In this document: one piece after another, positions 1 to 7,959 of the stretch
Position numbering within the stretch: the first letter of the stretch is position 1
How the letters are laid out: the number at the start of each line of letters is the position of its first letter
Assembly: GCA_030141605.1 (NCBI GenBank)
Contig: JAQGDQ010001175.1
Coordinates: forward strand, 10,001-30,000
Source of the DNA: Tubiluchus corallicola
Taxonomy: Eukaryota; Priapulida; Priapulimorpha; Priapulimorphida; Tubiluchidae
Reading direction: 5' to 3'
DNA length: 20,000 nucleotides
The notes under the pieces: model-generated
Told to the model about the DNA's origin: nothing
What the model saw: the letters and a program-made list of their open reading frames with translations, nothing else
Databases searched by the model: none
Made by a program: the position numbers and the translations under genes

Positions 1-661
1 AGGCCTAAAAAAGCACAATTACTGTATACTGTACGATGTACCTAGGCCTAAAAAAGCACAATTATTGTATACTATACGATGTACACAGGCCTAAAAAACA
101 ACACAATTATTGTATACTATACGATGTACCTAGGCCTAAAAAAAGCACAATTATTGTATACTATACGATGTACCTAGGCCTAAAAAACAACACAATTATT
201 GTATACTATACGATGTACCTAGGCCTAAACAAGCACAATTATTGTATACTATACGGTGTACGTAGGCCTAAAAACAACAATTATTGTATACTATACGATG
301 TATCTAGGCCTAAAAACACAATTATTGTATACTATACGATGTACCTAGGCCTAAAAAAGCACAATTAGTGTATACTATACGATGTACTTAGGCCTAACAA
401 ACAACACAATTATTGTATACTATACGATGTACCTAGGCCTAAAAAAGCACAATTATTGTATACTATACGATGTACGTAGGCCTAAAAAAAGCACAATTAT
501 TGTATACTATACGATGACCTAGGCCTAAAAAACACAATTATTGTATACTATACGATGTACCTAGGCCTAAAAAACACAATTATTGTATACTATACGATGT
601 ACCTAGGCCTAAAAAACACAATTATTGTATACTATACGATGTACCTAGGCCTAAAAAACAA
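1..661. repeat. 43-45 bp tandem repeat, about 15 copies
   Basis: Each unit carries an AGGCCTAAAAAA block, then CACAATTATTGTATACTATA and CGATGTACCT. Copies start near 1, 46, 86, 131, 176, 220, 263, 306, 346, 390, 435 and so on; the last is cut at about 661. The array reaches the window edge, so its full length is unknown. Units differ mostly in the length of the A-run and the GC or AAC that follows it. The junction contains two overlapping six-base palindromes, CCTAGG and AGGCCT. A 110-residue open frame at 36-368 only reads the repeat and is not a gene. Confidence 0.95.
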
Positions 662-862
662 CTCGATTAGTTCTGGTATTTCCTCTTTGTTGGCTATAAG
701 TTGACCAAAATCTTGAATGAAAAAATGTTGAAGAACAAGGAGATTTACGAATGCCAAATCATACGATACAGCTTGTACGTGACATTGTTATGCTGATCAC
801 AATCAATCATGACAAACCGACTTACTTCTTCAAAATGGGCGGCAACATACGGGGTGTAAATA
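662..862. other. Unique AT-rich spacer, no feature seen
   Basis: This stretch lies between the repeat array and the 3' end of the BTB gene. I see no repeat, RNA gene or coding frame in it. Confidence 0.5.
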
Positions 863-868
863 TTTATT
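863..868 (-). terminator. Poly(A) signal AATAAA of the BTB-BACK gene
   Basis: TTTATT on the plus strand reads AATAAA on the minus strand, 65 bases beyond the BTB-BACK stop codon. Position and orientation fit 3'-end formation for that gene. Confidence 0.55.
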
Positions 869-932
869 GGTCTATAAACAATCAATCGTAATCGTGAAAG
901 CATCAGTTTCAAGAAATGATTTTCCTTTCAAT

Positions 933-2216
933 TCATTTTCTAAACAGCATCAGAACTTTTATGCGAATTTTTCCATCATGAATAAACCCGGAAGCAGGGT
1001 CCATGACGGTTCTAAACTGTGCAATATTTCTTGCTTGCCAGGACCGTTTCTTTGTATCTTCATTTAGGATAGTTTTGAGTGACCTTTGTGGATGATTGTT
1101 AATCACTTCAATGTAACTGTTCTTACGTATGCTGATGAAAGTAGAACAGGGATCAACTTCTAAATTCAAGCAACAGCCTTCACCACGGTTATCTCCAGCA
1201 TTGGAGCAGTTTCTATCATCACAACTGAAAAGATAAATGTCAAGCTCATCAGCATCACCATTGATTGCAATCTTTTCTAATAGAATATTTCCATATCTTA
1301 TTCTTAAACTATCAATTTCCTCAACACGTACAGCGCACATGACTGACACGACTTCTGCGCCGTAGTTTCTCTGCGTTTTTGGAAATATTGATTCTGATGT
1401 CTCTTTTTGATGATAATTGATTAAAACATTTTCTTGCTCCTCGGCATTTAATATTCCAGTTGCTACCGGTCCTTTGATGAATAACTCTGGATCCATTGTG
1501 GGAAATCTGATTTGAAACAGTATGTCACATAAGACTGTTCTCTTGTTGAACACATTTTGCTCTAGGTTCTTTCGCTTGCATTCAGCATCAGCCCACCTTA
1601 AAACTGCATCAAATAGTTTCCCCTCTTCATTAATTGTCAGTTCATCAAGTTTGACAATCCTCAATAAGTTGTCGTAGCTCAAGGAAGTAAAACTGTCGGA
1701 CCCTATAACTGCTTCCGTCTCGATACTAATGACCTCCAAACAGTTCATCTCTACATCTCGCCTTTCATAGAAACAAGCAGCTGTCAGAATGGTACAGACG
1801 TTGTCAGTTGTGATTTCAGATTTAAGGAAATCAGCAGCCATTTTTTCAAGTTCACGAATGTTGTATTTTCTAGCTGTGTAAAGTACCGAGAGAACATTAT
1901 CACCAGTTAATTCAGCTTTGTCAGTATAAATAAATCTCAAAAGCAGCAGGAACACTTCAGGTTCAACGTCGGTTATTGGTATGACATCACCAAGTTTATG
2001 ACACAGCGGCCCAAACAGCATCCTCTTAAAAACGTCACTTCTGAGTGCAAGTACGTACCGACTAGCGTTGATGATGGTTTCACCAACTGAAAAAGTTACA
2101 TCACATAATTCCTGGAAATCTTCGTTACCAAAAACATAATCGTATCTCTCGTTCCAGTTGTCCATCGCATCAACCCTTTCAGCTGGAGTTTGCGGCTCGT
2201 CTAATGAAGATGCCAT
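933..2216 (-). CDS. BTB-BACK domain protein, BTBD1/2/3/6-like
   Basis: An intronless frame of 427 residues. The BTB domain spans about residues 30-140: the CDVTFSVG strand, the VLALRSDVFKRML helix and the block DVEPEVFLLLLRFIYTD, which is characteristic of the BTBD1/2/3/6 group. The helices LYTARKYNIRELE and the BACK domain follow (about 141-255, with LFDAVLRWADAEC and IRFPTM), then a GP.A.GIL segment also found in that group. These vertebrate relatives end in a PHR beta-sandwich, but residues 280-427 do not look like a clear PHR domain, so the C-terminus is either very diverged or different. By family knowledge BTB-BACK proteins dimerise and often serve as CUL3 ubiquitin-ligase adaptors; the substrate is unknown. 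The ATG has A at -3 and G at +4. The lack of introns could mean a retrocopy or a lineage-specific expansion. Confidence 0.9.
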   Translation of the reverse strand: MASSLDEPQTPAERVDAMDNWNERYDYVFGNEDFQELCDVTFSVGETIINASRYVLALRSDVFKRMLFGPLCHKLGDVIPITDVEPEVFLLLLRFIYTDKAELTGDNVLSVLYTARKYNIRELEKMAADFLKSEITTDNVCTILTAACFYERRDVEMNCLEVISIETEAVIGSDSFTSLSYDNLLRIVKLDELTINEEGKLFDAVLRWADAECKRKNLEQNVFNKRTVLCDILFQIRFPTMDPELFIKGPVATGILNAEEQENVLINYHQKETSESIFPKTQRNYGAEVVSVMCAVRVEEIDSLRIRYGNILLEKIAINGDADELDIYLFSCDDRNCSNAGDNRGEGCCLNLEVDPCSTFISIRKNSYIEVINNHPQRSLKTILNEDTKKRSWQARNIAQFRTVMDPASGFIHDGKIRIKVLMLFRK

Positions 2217-2577
2217 CCTTTGTCCAACGAAATTTGTGGAATTACTTTACTGAGAACTGAATTATCTGAGCTGTGCATTCAACACGACTGTGACTCAGCA
2301 ACTCGTGAACAAAGTTAGCGTGCCACAGCAGTTCACTGCATTTTCTTGCAGCGGTAAAGGTAGCAACGTTTGGAGGAAAAAATAGCTTCAAGTGTGTTTA
2401 GCAGTTGCAAGAAAAAGCGTCTAATGCAACAGCAATGCCCGCACACATAATCTGATTTTCAAGTTGCTTAATTTTGAAGTTAAATCGCCACAAAACGCAA
2501 CGCAACTGCTGCTGAAAGACAGATGCACCCCCACGTCGCAATAGACTCTTCCAATTGTTTTTGCACAACGTATAGTA
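2217..2577. promoter_or_regulatory. Upstream region of the BTB gene
   Basis: This is where the 5' UTR and promoter of the minus-strand BTB gene should lie. I see no TATA box at a convincing distance and no named site I would defend. It ends where the transposon-like terminus begins. Confidence 0.3.
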
Positions 2578-2850
2578 CAGGGTGTCTATAAAGTCTTTAC
2601 AATTTTAAAAATTTATTACAAAGGCAGTTGACAAGATATCTTAACAGATTTGTTTTGTTTTATTCAGTGTTCATTTAAGTTTGAGATCACATTGAAATTT
2701 CACGTTTTATGTAGGTCTGCTGTTGATAGAAGGATCTTTTTAACTGAAACCCTAAAATGCGTACGCCTCAAGAGAAGGCACAGTATGTATCATGATTTAT
2801 TAACGCAGACTCAGCAAAACTGCAGACTATAGAATTGCTAATGGAATTTT
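2578..2850 (+). mobile_element. Decayed mariner/Tc-like DNA transposon, 5' fragment
   Basis: The stretch opens with CAGGGTGTCTATAAAGTCTT, which looks like the terminal sequence of a mariner/Tc-type element. At 2757 a reading frame starts M-R-T-P-Q-E-K-A-Q-Y-V-S, then a TGA stop, then F-I. From memory this matches the start of the N-terminal helix-turn-helix found in some mariner-like transposases (the DUF4817 type). The frame has an in-frame stop and similarity fades within about 30 codons; I find no second terminus and no catalytic DDE/D domain. It is therefore a dead, truncated copy. The family call rests on a short motif. Confidence 0.45.
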
Positions 2851-3494
2851 ATACATCCACGCTGCCTCGCCTTGTACAAACAACTAACTGTACACTCTTT
2901 ATTAACTTGGTTTATAAACTTATGACACCAACTAAGAAAAATAACTCTTCACTTTGTCTAATATCATGTGTAACTCAGCCTCTTGTCCCAATTTTATTAG
3001 GAATTAGAATAAGTTCAAGTATCTTTCAATGCTAATCAGAACTTTTTTTTAAATTTAAAGCAAGAAATGAAATTGAATTAAAGAGATATATTATTATTAA
3101 AATCATTTTATTTTATTCGTGAAACGGGGTTAAACTGGCTGAGGATCCTACACCTCAAAACAATGTAAACTATGAAAGTTGAAAGGAAAATACTATTTTT
3201 TCAAGAATTACTCAGTGAAAGAATTATTAGCACAGAGTTGAAATTGCATTCGCACCACAAGTTCTTCGCAGTTAAACCTCTTGCACAAAAAGCGGTGCTG
3301 TACCACTTAGTTCAAATGTGTTCAGGTGTGACGTGGTGCACACGTTAGCTCAGGTGTGAGTACAGCTGTAAACTTGAATCTTGAAATATAAACTTAAAGT
3401 TAGTCAAGTTTTCATATGTCATTTTCACACTGAATGATATACAGTAGCACTGTACTTCAATTTTTTCTTTCTTTGAAAATTATGCCCATTCGTA
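2851..3494. other. AT-rich intergenic DNA, no gene seen
   Basis: Only short random open frames. Two similar CAGGTGTGA words flank a GTGGTGCACACG at about 3323-3360, too short to name. No RNA gene or regulatory array is recognisable. Confidence 0.4.
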
Positions 3495-3510
3495 GTATTA
3501 TTACTACTAC

Positions 3511-3574
<64 letters not shown>

Positions 3575-3595
3575 GTTGTTGTTGTTATTATTATT

Positions 3596-3640
<45 letters not shown>

Positions 3641-3644
3641 ATTA

Positions 3645-3741
<97 letters not shown>

Positions 3742-3756
3742 TATTATTATTAGAAT
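3495..3756. repeat. ATT/TTG trinucleotide microsatellite
   Basis: Near-perfect (TTA)n runs are interrupted by two (TTG)n blocks at about 3574-3588 and 3598-3640. All three overlapping open frames here (poly-Asn on the minus strand, poly-Ile/Val and poly-Leu on the plus strand) come from this composition. I see no flanking splice sites or coding context for a real homopolymer protein. Confidence 0.97.
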
Positions 3757-3949
3757 TTTTTTTGTTAGAAACTACTTTTCCTAGAAAAGTCGTTTCACAG
3801 AAAAAGTATTTCCTGGAAATACTTTTTAACAGGCGTTTTGGTTGCAAAATCTGCTATTTTAGTAGGACAAGACCTTCGGTTTCCCTTTTCTGTTTGCTTC
3901 TCCTTTTCTACCTCATTCCCCCGTATCGCTGTCACATATTTAGCTTATC

Positions 3950-4390
3950 TTAACCCTTTCACACCCGTTGTATCCCGTGGGATATGATAATATTTTCTGC
4001 CTTTCAAATTAGCAAAAATTTTAAAATTGGTTAGGGTTAGGGTTAGGATTAGTAGCTGTTAATAGCTATTTTGATTTAAGCCAATAACAATAGACCAAAA
4101 ATAGTGATAAAATGGCAAACTGCAAAATGTACATAGCATAGAAAACTGTGCAAGGTACAGTACTTTAGAGACGACTTTGTACAAATCAGCATGGCATGCA
4201 TACTAAATGTCTTAAATACTTTGAAAAATTATCCGCAGTTACCAAATGAAGCACATTTTTTGCTTTTGTTGTGTTTTTAAAGAGTCGGACTTTGTTTTTT
4301 CTGTACCTTTTTATATTTTCCATTACGACAGCTTCATTTTCATACTGTAGTGTGACCTTGTACCAGGTATATTAGGCTACGTGGGTTAAT
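3950..4390. mobile_element. Possible TTAA-flanked piggyBac-like remnant
   Basis: The left edge reads TTAA followed by CCCTTTCACACCCG, the kind of CCC-start end at a TTAA target expected of piggyBac-type elements. About 430 bases to the right, GTGGGTTAA gives an opposed CCCAC next to TTAA. The two ends agree only in CCC and a few inner bases, so this may be chance. There is no transposase frame inside. Confidence 0.22.
4029..4052 (+). repeat. Short interstitial telomere-like tract
   Basis: GGTTAGGGTTAGGGTTAGG holds about three TTAGGG units followed by a variant TTAGGA. It fits an animal with TTAGGG telomeres, but it is too short to mark a fusion point. Confidence 0.7.
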
Positions 4391-4494
4391 ATTTTGACTG
4401 TATTGTCAGATAATTGAATTTTGAAGCTGTTTTGAGGAATCCATCATTCATGCTTTTATTAATTGTGACGGGGGTGCGGTGTCTCACAGTATCT

Positions 4495-4575
4495 GTAGTC
4501 CATGGACCTACAAAATCAAAATCCGGTTCAGGTGGGTTTCGAACCCAGGTTTTCATGAAGCCAAGATGTGCTGGT
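4495..4575 (-). mobile_element. tRNA-like fragment, possible SINE piece
   Basis: On the minus strand TGGGTTCGAAACCCA forms a T-arm-like hairpin and contains a perfect Pol III B box, GGTTCGAAACC. I do not find an A box at the usual distance or a full cloverleaf, so this is not a functional tRNA gene. A truncated tRNA-derived SINE is the likeliest reading. Confidence 0.3.
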
Positions 4576-4723
4576 TCAATATTACAAATTGACAAAAATT
4601 GTGTGTTTCCAATAAACTGAAGGTTGAAGCAGAGAAATTAATGTCAAAAGACTTTCCAGTGTCTCATCTTGCGTCTACCATACTAGACAAACTACGGAAC
4701 AGGTGCTTAGATAGTGTACACGC

Positions 4724-4750
4724 ACCTGTCTGTCTGTCTGTCTGTCTGCC
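4724..4750 (+). repeat. Short CTGT microsatellite
   Basis: About six CTGT units lie in spacer downstream of ciliary gene 1. Confidence 0.8.
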
Positions 4751-4820
4751 TGCTAGACCATATCACATCAGAAATTTTATACGTGCTACGTACTGCGGAT
4801 CAAACCATCGCAATGTAGAA

Positions 4821-4855
4821 GGGAAGGGGAGGGAGGGAAGGGAAGGGAAGGGGGG
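4821..4855 (+). other. Potential G-quadruplex tract
   Basis: Seven runs of three or more G are separated by one or two A, satisfying the usual G-quadruplex rule. The tract lies about 40 bases beyond the poly(A) signal of ciliary gene 1, and the G-rich strand is the template for that gene. A role in polymerase pausing is possible but inferred. Confidence 0.6.
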
Positions 4856-4893
4856 AAAATAAGTAACATTTCTCCCTCGTAACAATACATTTT

Positions 4894-4899
4894 TTTATT
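4894..4899 (-). terminator. Poly(A) signal AATAAA of ciliary gene 1
   Basis: AATAAA on the minus strand, 59 bases past the TAG stop of the 4958-5971 gene. Confidence 0.65.
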
Positions 4900-4957
4900 T
4901 CAGATATATGTGCATCTAGTACAATCTTCGACGGTATTTAAGCCACGTGTGTTTTTG

Positions 4958-5971
4958 CTAATAATGAGGCACAAATGGCTTTTGTTGCTGAATAGAACCA
5001 CTGCTCACACCCTGCTGCATGCAACACCAGTTATCCATCATGGGTTGCTTCCTTACGTTCGTAAAACCGTAGTCTATGACGTCACGTGGTGACGCAAACG
5101 CCCCGCCACACGTGTCCCTGTAACGTCTGTAATTGTGGGTCTGTATGGCTGGTTTCTGCTTAGCTGCCCTTTCCGCGTAGACCTCTCTGTTCCTATGAAT
5201 GGCGTCCAGGGGTTCAAACTTCTTGTGACAACCGCAGTTTTTGTAGCCGCAACTGTTGACGCCATTAGTTCTTGTGGCGCCATCTTGCTTAATGCCACCA
5301 TTTTGTTTAACATGTCTGTAAACAGGTTTTGCTGGTCTGTAAACAGGTTTTGCTGGTCTTGCTTGCAACATTTGCTGTAAGTAAGTATCCTCGCTATCAA
5401 TCCTACCTATTCCACTTGTTACGGGAAGTCTTTCTTCCTCGTAATCCCCATTTCTGGAGGCATCCCGGCTGGCTCTCATCTTCTTGTAGTACTCGTAATC
5501 TGCTCTAGTGACGTCATCTGGTCTCAAAGACTGTCCCAATGGTTTGTCTTTCTGGTCGCCACAATAGCTGATTCCCCTGTCCATACGGGAGCTGGTCAGT
5601 GGTCTTACGTACGATGGCTGGTCCATACGGGAGCTGGTCCTTGGTCCTATGTACGATGGCTGGTCCATACGGGAGCTGGTCCCTGGTCCTACGTACGATG
5701 GCTGTTCCAAGGCTTCGAAGGTTCTATACGGTCGATAGTACCTCTCAGGCAGGAAGCATCGTACGGGACGCCCCGTCTGTGAAAGGTCATCTATCCGGTC
5801 GTACCTGCGGTATCCGGTAGGCACCGTCGCAGGGCGTGGTGGTATGGTCACCCGATCAATTTCGTCGAGATACTTCCCGAATTTTCTTTGCCATCTTCCC
5901 CGAATGCGCTGTTCTTTCCTGACGGCGTCCCTCCAGAATAACGTGTGTTCGATGCCCATTTCTCTTGCCAT
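4958..5971 (-). CDS. SPMIP1-like MARE-motif protein, gene 1
   Basis: A single-exon frame of 337 residues; the ATG has A at -3 and G at +4. Residues 1-34 carry the module shared by all three genes here: MARE, then H-T-x-F-W-R-x-x-x-x-K-E and R-x-x-W, ending Y/F-G-K-Y. Residues about 44-90 (P-T-G-Y-R-R-Y ... P-E-R-Y-Y-R-P-Y-R-T-F) align with the second exon of gene 2. Three 14-residue repeats (QPSYVGP.TSSRMD) cover about 90-131, a 7-residue PAKPVYR repeat follows near 207-220, and the tail is rich in basic residues, Tyr and Pro with scattered Cys. There is no signal peptide, membrane segment or enzyme motif. Short, Tyr/Pro/Arg-rich, disordered proteins of this sort are typical of microtubule inner proteins, so a ciliary or sperm-tail role is inferred. 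An X-box-like site lies about 180 bases upstream. I do not know a vertebrate one-to-one counterpart. Confidence 0.8.
   Translation of the reverse strand: MAREMGIEHTLFWRDAVRKEQRIRGRWQRKFGKYLDEIDRVTIPPRPATVPTGYRRYDRIDDLSQTGRPVRCFLPERYYRPYRTFEALEQPSYVGPGTSSRMDQPSYIGPRTSSRMDQPSYVRPLTSSRMDRGISYCGDQKDKPLGQSLRPDDVTRADYEYYKKMRASRDASRNGDYEEERLPVTSGIGRIDSEDTYLQQMLQARPAKPVYRPAKPVYRHVKQNGGIKQDGATRTNGVNSCGYKNCGCHKKFEPLDAIHRNREVYAERAAKQKPAIQTHNYRRYRDTCGGAFASPRDVIDYGFTNVRKQPMMDNWCCMQQGVSSGSIQQQKPFVPHY
5579..5704. repeat. 42 bp coding repeat, three copies, in gene 1
   Basis: Three in-frame 42 bp units, each with TCCATACGGGAGCTGGTC, encode the 14-residue QPSYVGP.TSSRMD repeats. Copies differ by a few substitutions. 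Unlike most arrays in this window the unit length is a multiple of three and keeps the frame, which supports selection on the protein. Confidence 0.9.
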
Positions 5972-6148
5972 GTTTTTTGACAGCCCTCGTCTTCTTTTTC
6001 CTCTTCTTCTCTTTCTTCTTCTAAATAACTTCTTTGTTTTCTACTATGATGCGTGCACACAATTTGTAGAAACAAGAAATCAGATAAGGAAGAAGCTGGG
6101 AACACTTTCATTAGCAGTTACATACCACACAAAGTCACAGATCACCTG

Positions 6149-6161
6149 GTAACTAGGCAAC
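6149..6161. promoter_or_regulatory. RFX X-box-like site upstream of gene 1
   Basis: GTAACTAGGCAAC matches the X-box consensus GTNRCC(N0-3)RGYAAC at 11 of 12 defined positions with a one-base spacer. A weaker imperfect copy, GTTGCTATGGCGAT, follows at 6163-6176. X-boxes bind RFX factors that drive ciliary genes, and this one lies about 180 bases upstream of the gene 1 ATG. Function is inferred from position and motif. Confidence 0.5.
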
Positions 6162-6189
6162 CGTTGCTATGGCGATATGATTTGGGTGA

Positions 6190-6950
6190 GTATAACGCAT
6201 GAAACAATTTTTTTTACTGTTTGCGAATGAAAAGCAACAGAACGAAACTGCATGAGTCTTGTAATTGTTGATTGTAAACAAACAGCCATTCAGTTGCAAC
6301 ACAAAAGCTGATTTTTTCTTCTTTCTGCTCGTCCTGTGAGGTAGAAAAAAGAGATTTTTATGGTCAGGAGAGCCTGTGTGACTGACCAGTGACCGGCTCG
6401 TGACATGTTGTCACTCTTTTTTTATTTATTATTATTATCACATTCAGTACAATATAAAGCACACATTGACATCAAAATTATTACTTCATACTGTATTAAA
6501 TTGTTATGTTTCATACACTATCGTTATCATAAAAGAATAATTCTACTGCAGTGGGCTAGAGAAGCAAAGGCTTGTATAAGCCCACTGTCACGTGAACCCG
6601 ATAAAAAAAGAATGGATGAGTGAACAAAAAAAATGAACTGGGAGAAAGGTTAGATCACACAGGAAGGGTAGAAGGATGTGTTAGTGGAAATGGTAGGAAG
6701 AAAGATAATAGATTGTGCTATGTTGACATCAGCTCTAAAGATTTATCAATGATGCCTTGTTTTGCATAATCTGTACCAGGATTGTGGTACAGATGACTAT
6801 GTGGTACGGATGTGGTACTCTTGACTATGCCTGGTCCAGTGTGGTTTACTCACGTATGATAGAGCGAACAGTGTTGTGGCTCTAGCATTGTTCGTATTGT
6901 TGCTCCGTATCTCTGGCCCTTTTTGTCATACCATTGTCGGAGTCCCCTAA
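6190..6950. other. Intergenic DNA, no gene seen
   Basis: AT-rich spacer. Near 6783-6832 there is a short imperfect direct repeat of GTGGTAC and GACTATG words. I recognise no coding exon or RNA gene. Confidence 0.4.
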
Positions 6951-7015
6951 TACTAGGCCTAGTAGGCTCACTGTTTACCCTGTAAATTTAGTGCCTCTAG
7001 GCACTAGAATTCTAG
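6951..7015. repeat. Cluster of three palindromes
   Basis: TACTAGGCCTAGTA (6951-6964) is a perfect 14-base palindrome. TAGTGCCT-CT-AGGCACTA (6989-7006) is an 8 bp inverted repeat with a 2-base loop. CTAGAATTCTAG (7004-7015) is a perfect 12-base palindrome overlapping the second. The cluster could be the tip of a small inverted-repeat element or a protein-binding site; I cannot tell which. Confidence 0.75.
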
Positions 7016-7160
7016 AGTTATTTAATGTTGTGTCTTGCTGTCTAAAACTTTATTTTAAAGTTAGATAAAGTTGTTGATTATTCATCTTCTTTCGGTAAAG
7101 TGTTCAATAACTAGATAGCTTGCTTTAATAAAGAATTGTTTCCGTACTTGTTGTCAGCTC

Positions 7161-7484
7161 TAATTTACAGTAGGTACCAGACTAACAATAGAGTGGTGCG
7201 TACTTCATTTGAAATCACATCGGTTCATTCAATTCGCATTTTAATTTACAGTAGGTACCAGACTAACAATAGAGTGGTGCGTACTTCATTTGAAATCACA
7301 TCGGTTCATTCAATTCGCATTTTAATTTACAGTAGGAACCAGACTAACAATAGAGTAGTGCGTACTTCATTTGAAATTACATCGGTTCATTCAATTCGCA
7401 TTTTAATTTACAGTAGGTACCAGACTAACAATAGAGTGGTGCGTACTTCATTTTAAATCGCATCGGCTCATTCAATTCGCATTT
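7161..7484. repeat. 81 bp tandem repeat, four copies
   Basis: Units start at 7161, 7242, 7323 and 7404, each beginning TAATTTACAGTAGG. The first three are almost identical and the fourth diverges at its end. Because 81 is a multiple of three, one frame stays open as a 27-residue repeat, but there is no coding context and I treat it as non-coding. Confidence 0.95.
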
Positions 7485-7847
7485 GTTCCTACTTAACAGT
7501 AGAGATTTGAGATTCGTTCTCTCATGACGCACCGCCCGAACTGATTTTAGTAACTACTCGTCTACTGATTTTTCGTAACCTACTACACTTTGAGGTATAA
7601 CAAAAGTAATCATGTCAACGCCTATAATAATACCAAAGAGTTTCTAGTAATTAAATAATAGTTTAAAAAGTCAACTGACGGCGGGTGAGCCCAACTAGTG
7701 CTGACGTCACAACTGAACATAATTTTCAACATTACAAACATTTCAGACGATTGTTTTGAGCTATAGTGTAAAATTGGATCCGGTTTTCCGTTAAACTGAC
7801 CTCACAAAATGGACGCTTAGTTATATTAAAACTTACAATGCGTCTTT
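7485..7847. other. Spacer downstream of ciliary gene 2
   Basis: AT-rich DNA with one perfect CRE palindrome TGACGTCA at 7702-7709. No coding exon is recognisable. Confidence 0.4.
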
Positions 7848-7853
7848 TTTATT
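7848..7853 (-). terminator. Poly(A) signal AATAAA of ciliary gene 2
   Basis: AATAAA on the minus strand, 107 bases past the TGA stop at 7960-7962. Confidence 0.6.
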
Positions 7854-7959
7854 TCTACAAACATGTCTACAAGATTTTAAAATTAATATGCGGGCATCCA
7901 TTATATCCAAAAACATCAGGCGTCCTCTAGCTCGCTAACAATGGGCGATGTTTACAGCT

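Noticed and set aside
1-661. CRISPR-like array
   Set aside because: Units are contiguous with no unique spacers, and the genome is animal.
3425-3953. Long poly-Asn, poly-Ile/Val and poly-Leu frames on both strands
   Set aside because: They come only from the ATT/TTG microsatellite; flanking codons show no coding character.
4029-4052. Ancestral chromosome fusion point
   Set aside because: Only about three TTAGGG units in one orientation, too few to infer a telomere fusion.
4495-4575. Functional tRNA gene on the minus strand
   Set aside because: Only a T-arm and B box are present; no acceptor stem, anticodon arm or A box at proper distance.
5074-5400. 108-residue minus frame and several plus frames within gene 1
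   Set aside because: Shadows of the 337-residue gene in other frames.
7136-7456. 106-residue repeat protein
   Set aside because: Four 81 bp direct repeats happen to keep one frame open; no start context, domain or splice support.
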